A stretch of 64,000 nucleotides of DNA from SHZI01 sp031395645 (GTDB lineage Bacteria; Pseudomonadota; Gammaproteobacteria; Steroidobacterales; GCA-2729495). Made by a program: the position numbers and the translations under genes. How positions within the stretch are numbered: position 1 is the first letter of the stretch; each line of letters starts with the position of its first letter. This document shows, piece by piece, positions 60,412 to 64,000 of this stretch. The notes under the pieces were generated by a model, which worked only from the letters and a program-made list of their open reading frames with translations, ran no database searches and was not told where the DNA came from. The DNA lies in assembly GCA_031395645.1 (NCBI GenBank), contig JANNJM010000084.1:1-64000 (forward strand), given 5' to 3'.

Positions 60412-60906
60412 ATGACCCGACGACCACTGACGTTCACTACTGCACCCCTGCTGGCCCTGCTGTTGCTCGTTGCCGGACTCGCACCCGCCCTCGCCGCTGA
60501 TCCGCCGAGCTTCAGCGGTACCTGGGTGCTCAACACCGACAAGGGCGAAAATCTGGGCATGGTCTCCGCCGTGAAGGAAACCGTGACGATCGCCCAGACG
60601 CCGCAAAAGCTGACGCTCGACTTCTCTACCGTGTTCATGGGCAAGACCTCTCTGCGCAAGGTCACCCACGACCTGGCTGGCAAGACAGTGGCGAACGAAG
60701 GGCCGATGGGCGACAAGGCCGACACGGTGGCCAGTTGGGTTGGTGGCAAGCTCGTCGTCGTGTGGACTGGCGAAAGCGCCATCCTCGGGAGCAAGACAGA
60801 GAAGACCGAGACCCGGCAGCTCTCCGCCGACGGCAAGACGATGAGCGTGACTTCGGTACGCGGCACGAAGCCGCCGATGGTCATGGTGTACGAGAAGCAG
60901 AAGTGA
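60412..60906 (+). CDS. Exported beta-rich protein of efflux operon
   Basis: This 164-aa protein has a signal peptide ending PALAAD and a mature part that looks like a small beta-barrel: SFSGTWVLNTDKGENLGMVS, KLTLDFSTVFMGKTSL, and KTMSVTSVRGTKPPMVMVYE. Related lipocalin-like exported proteins are common but uncharacterised. It lies 5 nt after the PadR gene and overlaps the adaptor start (GTGA), so it belongs to the operon. It may bind or present the efflux substrate. Confidence 0.65.
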   Translation: MTRRPLTFTTAPLLALLLLVAGLAPALAADPPSFSGTWVLNTDKGENLGMVSAVKETVTIAQTPQKLTLDFSTVFMGKTSLRKVTHDLAGKTVANEGPMGDKADTVASWVGGKLVVVWTGESAILGSKTEKTETRQLSADGKTMSVTSVRGTKPPMVMVYEKQK

Positions 60907-61970
60907 AACCCGCTGTCGCCATTGCTGCCGGCGCAGGCGTCCTGTTGCTCGCCACGGGAGCGTGGTGGGGCTGGACGCGCCTGGCCAATGGCGACAGCAA
61001 CGCCGTTCCGCGCGTCGTCGTGATGCCGGAGCGCAAGACGGTGGCTGCCACGGTACTCGCCACCGGCATCCTGCGGGTGCGGGTTGGCGGTGAAGTCCGC
61101 GTGGGCGCCCAGCTCTCCGGCATCGTCGAGAAACTGAACGTGGTGGTGGGCTCGAAGATCGAGAAAGGCGCTGTGCTGGCGACCATCGATGCCCGGGGTC
61201 TGAAGGCACGTCTCGCCCAGGCCAGGGCCCAGATTGGCGTCATGGAGCAGGAACTCAAGCGCGCCGGGATCGAGCTTGCGCGCAGTCAGCGCCTCGACAG
61301 GGAGCGGCTCGTCGCGCGCACCGACGTGGAGGACCGGACGCTGGCGGTCAGCGAGGCCCGGGCACGCCTGGAAAAGGCCCGCCGGGACGCGGCGGTTGTC
61401 GAAACCGACCTCAACTACGCGGTGATTCGCTCGCCGATCACGGGCACCGTGGCCTCGGTTAGCACCCAGGAAGGCGAGACCGTGGCTGCGAGTTTTACCA
61501 CGCCGACTTTCGCGACGGTTATCGAAGACGGCGCACTGGAGCTCATTGCACTGGTCGACGAAACCGACATCGGCAACGTCGCGCTTGGCAACCCGGTGAC
61601 CTTCACCGTTGAGGCCTACCCGGCCCGGGACTTCACGGGCCGGGTGGAACGCATCGCCCCGCGGGGCACCATCATCTCGGGAGTCGTGAATTTCGAGGTG
61701 ATGATTCGCATCGAGTCGCCTGTGGACGTCCTGAAACCTGACATGACGGCAAACGTTGCCATCCGCACCGCCGAACGCGAGGCCCTCGTGCTTCCCAGTG
61801 CGGCGGTACAGAAGGACGATACGGGCCGCTACGTGTGGGTCGAGAAGGGCGGTACGCTTCAACGCGAGAACGTTACCGCCGGCACCCGCGACGCCGGCGT
61901 CACCGAGATCCGCCAGGGGGTCGCCGCCGGCGACCGCGTACTTCTCAGTCCGCTACCGGTGCCACCATGA
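60903..61970 (+). CDS. MacA/HlyD-type periplasmic adaptor
   Basis: This 355-aa membrane-fusion protein starts at GTG, coupled to the upstream gene, and has an N-terminal anchor (VAIAAGAGVLLLATGAWWGW). A barrel-sandwich half (VRVGAQLSGIVEKLNVVVGS), a coiled-coil hairpin at about residues 95-165, and a second half with VIRSPITGTVASVSTQEGET follow. It pairs with the ABC ATPase and permeases downstream to make a MacAB-like exporter that would need a TolC channel from elsewhere. Confidence 0.88.
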   Translation: MKPAVAIAAGAGVLLLATGAWWGWTRLANGDSNAVPRVVVMPERKTVAATVLATGILRVRVGGEVRVGAQLSGIVEKLNVVVGSKIEKGAVLATIDARGLKARLAQARAQIGVMEQELKRAGIELARSQRLDRERLVARTDVEDRTLAVSEARARLEKARRDAAVVETDLNYAVIRSPITGTVASVSTQEGETVAASFTTPTFATVIEDGALELIALVDETDIGNVALGNPVTFTVEAYPARDFTGRVERIAPRGTIISGVVNFEVMIRIESPVDVLKPDMTANVAIRTAEREALVLPSAAVQKDDTGRYVWVEKGGTLQRENVTAGTRDAGVTEIRQGVAAGDRVLLSPLPVPP

Positions 61971-62671
61971 TCCAGCTCGAACACGTGACCAAAACCTATC
62001 TGCGGGACGATGGCACGCCCGTGCCTGCGCTTCGGGACATCACCTTAAGGATCGAGGCTGGTGAATTTGTCACCGTCCGCGGTGCCTCGGGCTCCGGAAA
62101 ATCCTCACTCCTCAATATCCTCGGGTGTCTCGACACGCCCACGAGTGGCCTCTATCGCCTGGCTGGTGAGGACGTCTCCCGCTACAGCGACAAGGAACGA
62201 TCCGGGGTCCGCGCCCGGCGCATTGGCTTCGTATTTCAGGCCTTCAATCTGCTGTCGCGAACGACGGCGGTGGAGAATGTGGAGGTGCCTGCCCTTTACA
62301 GCGGCGGCGACGTGGACCGCGGCAGGGCGCTGGCACTTCTGAAGCGTGTCGGACTTGCCGAGCGGGCGGAACATTTCGTCAGCGAACTGTCCGGTGGTGA
62401 ACAGCAGCGCGTCGCGATTGCCCGTGCCTTGATGAACGCGCCACCGCTGCTGCTGGCTGACGAGCCCACCGGCAACCTGGACTCGGCGGTTGGCGATTCC
62501 ATCATGGCGCTGCTGACGGATCTCAACCGGGAAGGGCTCACCATTGTGCTCGTGACCCACGACGAGCGCGTGGCGTCATACGCGGCGAGGGAACTCCTGA
62601 TTCGAGACGGCGTGCTGGCCTCCGACCGGGCTCGGGAAAATACCAGGGGTGTTGCCCATGTCGTGGGCTAA
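61967..62671 (+). CDS. ABC transporter ATP-binding protein (MacB/LolD type)
   Basis: This 234-aa ATPase has Walker A (GASGSGKSSLLNILG) near residue 40, the MacB/LolD-type Q loop FVFQAFNLLSRTTAVENV, the signature LSGGEQQRVAIARAL and Walker B LLLADEPTGNLDS. It energises the adjacent FtsX-like permeases. Its ATG overlaps the adaptor stop (ATGA), and its last 14 bases overlap the permease gene. Confidence 0.93.
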   Translation: MIQLEHVTKTYLRDDGTPVPALRDITLRIEAGEFVTVRGASGSGKSSLLNILGCLDTPTSGLYRLAGEDVSRYSDKERSGVRARRIGFVFQAFNLLSRTTAVENVEVPALYSGGDVDRGRALALLKRVGLAERAEHFVSELSGGEQQRVAIARALMNAPPLLLADEPTGNLDSAVGDSIMALLTDLNREGLTIVLVTHDERVASYAARELLIRDGVLASDRARENTRGVAHVVG

Positions 62672-63896
62672 AACGTTGTCGCTCGCGCTGCGCACGCTCA
62701 GGCGCAACCCGCTGCGGAGTCTCTTCATGATGCTGGGCATTGCCGTGGGCATTGCCTCCCTGATCGCCATGGCATCAGTGGGTCAGGCCACCCGCCAGGA
62801 AACGCTGCGCCAGGAAACGCTGCGCCAGTTCAAGCGCATGGTGGGTAACTTCGACACGGTTTCCATCCAGCCCGGCGGGGCGCGTACCCGCGGTATGCCG
62901 TCGCTTATCAGCGTTCCGCCGACCCTGCGCTTCGAGGATGCGACGGCTATCAAAGCCGAGATCCCAAACGTCCGGCGCGTGGCCCTGTCCCAGAGTGCCT
63001 TCGATATCGACGTGCAGGCCCGCGAGCGCACGACCACGACATCAGTCTGGGGTATCTCCGAGGACTGGATGGAAATTCGCGGCGATGACGTTAGCGCAGG
63101 TCGCGGCATCAGTGCACAGGACGTGGAGACTCTGGCCCGCGTAGTAGTGATCGGCGAGGACGTGCGCTCAGCCCTGTTCCCCGATGAAGATCCCATTGGC
63201 AAGACGTTGCGCATCGCCGAGGTTCCGTTCCAGGTGCAGGGCGTGTTGCTGTCGCGCGGGGCCGGTCCCGGTGGCTCGAGTCTCGATGATCTGCTCTTGC
63301 TGCCGGTCAGTACCGCGTCGAAACGGCTTTTCAGCCGCGACTACCTCACCGCTATAACGGTGCAGCTCGACGATCCGGGGCAGTATTTAACCGCGGTAAC
63401 CGCCATCGAAACACTGCTCCGGGAGCGACACGGCATCGTGCCCCCCGTGGAGGACGACTTCACCGTCAGCAATCCACAGGCCGGGTTCGAGCAGGTGGCG
63501 GAAGTGGACACGACCCTGTCTTCAGTCCTCTCAGGTATCGCCGTGATCGCGACGCTCATCGGCGGCGTCGTGATCATGAGCCTCATGCTGATCGCCGTGT
63601 CGGAGCGGCGCCGGGAGATCGGTGTCCGGCGTGCCGTGGGCGCGACGCGCGGCGACGTGCTCCGGCAGTTCCTTTCGGAGGCCGCACTGATTTCAGCACT
63701 GGGAGGCGTAGTCGGCGTGCTGCTCGGTGTGTTTGGCGCCACCTTGGCATCCTTCCAGCAGCAGTTGCCCCCGGCGTTCCTCTGGGGTGCGATGGCTGGC
63801 GCGGTGGTGCTGGCGACTCTCGTCGGTTTCATTTTCGGGCTGCAACCCGCCTGGCGCGCGGCCAGCGTGGATCCAATCCAGGCCCTGCGCTCCTGA
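62658..63896 (+). CDS. ABC transporter permease, FtsX/MacB type
   Basis: This 412-aa protein has one N-terminal helix (RSLFMMLGIAVGIASLIAMA), a MacB-type periplasmic domain to about residue 285, then three C-terminal helices (VIATLIGGVVIMSLMLIAVS; ALISALGGVVGVLLGVFGA; MAGAVVLATLVGFIFGLQP). REIGVRRAVGATRGDVLRQF is the usual coupling region. An in-frame 15-bp tandem duplication gives RQETLRQETLRQ near residue 46. AGGGG lies 9 nt before the chosen ATG. Its stop overlaps a second permease gene. Confidence 0.9.
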   Translation: MSWAKTLSLALRTLRRNPLRSLFMMLGIAVGIASLIAMASVGQATRQETLRQETLRQFKRMVGNFDTVSIQPGGARTRGMPSLISVPPTLRFEDATAIKAEIPNVRRVALSQSAFDIDVQARERTTTTSVWGISEDWMEIRGDDVSAGRGISAQDVETLARVVVIGEDVRSALFPDEDPIGKTLRIAEVPFQVQGVLLSRGAGPGGSSLDDLLLLPVSTASKRLFSRDYLTAITVQLDDPGQYLTAVTAIETLLRERHGIVPPVEDDFTVSNPQAGFEQVAEVDTTLSSVLSGIAVIATLIGGVVIMSLMLIAVSERRREIGVRRAVGATRGDVLRQFLSEAALISALGGVVGVLLGVFGATLASFQQQLPPAFLWGAMAGAVVLATLVGFIFGLQPAWRAASVDPIQALRS

Positions 63897-64000
63897 TGGG
63901 TGCCTGGCGGCGCCTGCTGCCGGGCATCGGTCGCCAGTTGTGGCGCCATAAGTTGCGATCCAGCCTGGTGATGCTCTGTGCCGCGCTTGGGGTCGCGGGC
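63896..64000 (+). CDS. Second ABC permease, N-terminal fragment (cut by window end)
   Basis: The first 35 codons of a gene begin at the ATG overlapping the previous stop (TGATG). The product starts MGAWRRLLPGIGRQLWRHKL and SSLVMLCAALGVAG, the N-terminal helix of another FtsX-like permease. Two permease genes in tandem suggest a heterodimeric transporter. The rest lies outside the window. Confidence 0.75.
   Translation, partial: MGAWRRLLPGIGRQLWRHKLRSSLVMLCAALGVAG

Overview
The window looks like chromosomal DNA of a GC-rich Gram-negative bacterium. I infer a gammaproteobacterium of the Nevskiales/Steroidobacterales/Xanthomonadales type from the TonB receptor, PEP-CTERM proteins with a PrsT-like TPR protein, CopAB/Cus/Czc metal resistance and a REP-like palindrome. 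This placement rests on general resemblance, not on a search. I saw no rRNA, tRNA, CRISPR array, transposase or integrase.

Layout. (1) 1-4.8 kb is housekeeping: ridA and a DUF255 thioredoxin-fold protein, dusB, and a DUF4143 AAA ATPase preceded by two related hairpins. (2) 4.9-20.2 kb is a cell-surface and protein-sorting region. It holds three paralogous secreted proteins (two with PEP-CTERM tails, one with a TSP3/dockerin-like tail), a fourth PEP-CTERM protein, a PrsT-like TPR lipoprotein, a PKD lipoprotein with its TonB receptor, a LytTR membrane regulator opposite an unknown membrane protein, and a DUF192 / DOMON-like / NamZ (DUF1343) run. (3) About 20.2-59.2 kb is a large metal, mainly copper, resistance region: an orphan bufferin-like peptide, a porin-like protein, a Cus-type RND system, a Czc-type RND system, two CopA-CopB sets, a Tat-exported copper-storage protein, a two-component system, a Cu(I) P-type ATPase, a P2-type cation ATPase, several c-type cytochromes and about ten small exported Met/His/Cys proteins. 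(4) 59.3-64 kb has a lone XRE antitoxin-like gene and a PadR-controlled MacAB-like ABC efflux operon that runs off the window.

How it works together. The Cus RND (Asp405) should expel Cu(I)/Ag(I) from the periplasm. The Czc RND (Asp402/Asp408/Glu415 pattern) should expel divalent metals. The CopA ATPase moves Cu(I) out of the cytosol. The two Tat-exported multicopper oxidases and their CopB partners oxidise or sequester periplasmic copper, and the Csp protein stores it. The adjacent histidine kinase and response regulator probably control some of this.

Most unusual items. First, 51.8-55.5 kb encodes an apparent transmembrane electron pathway: a periplasmic Met-rich segment fused through one membrane helix to a cytosolic NAD(P)H-flavin-[2Fe-2S] reductase, then a cytochrome b with two His-x13-His pairs, then a seven-haem periplasmic cytochrome c. 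Second, a roughly 60-nt leader element is shared by the three paralogous secreted-protein genes. Third, a REP-like palindrome sits in frame inside a coding sequence.
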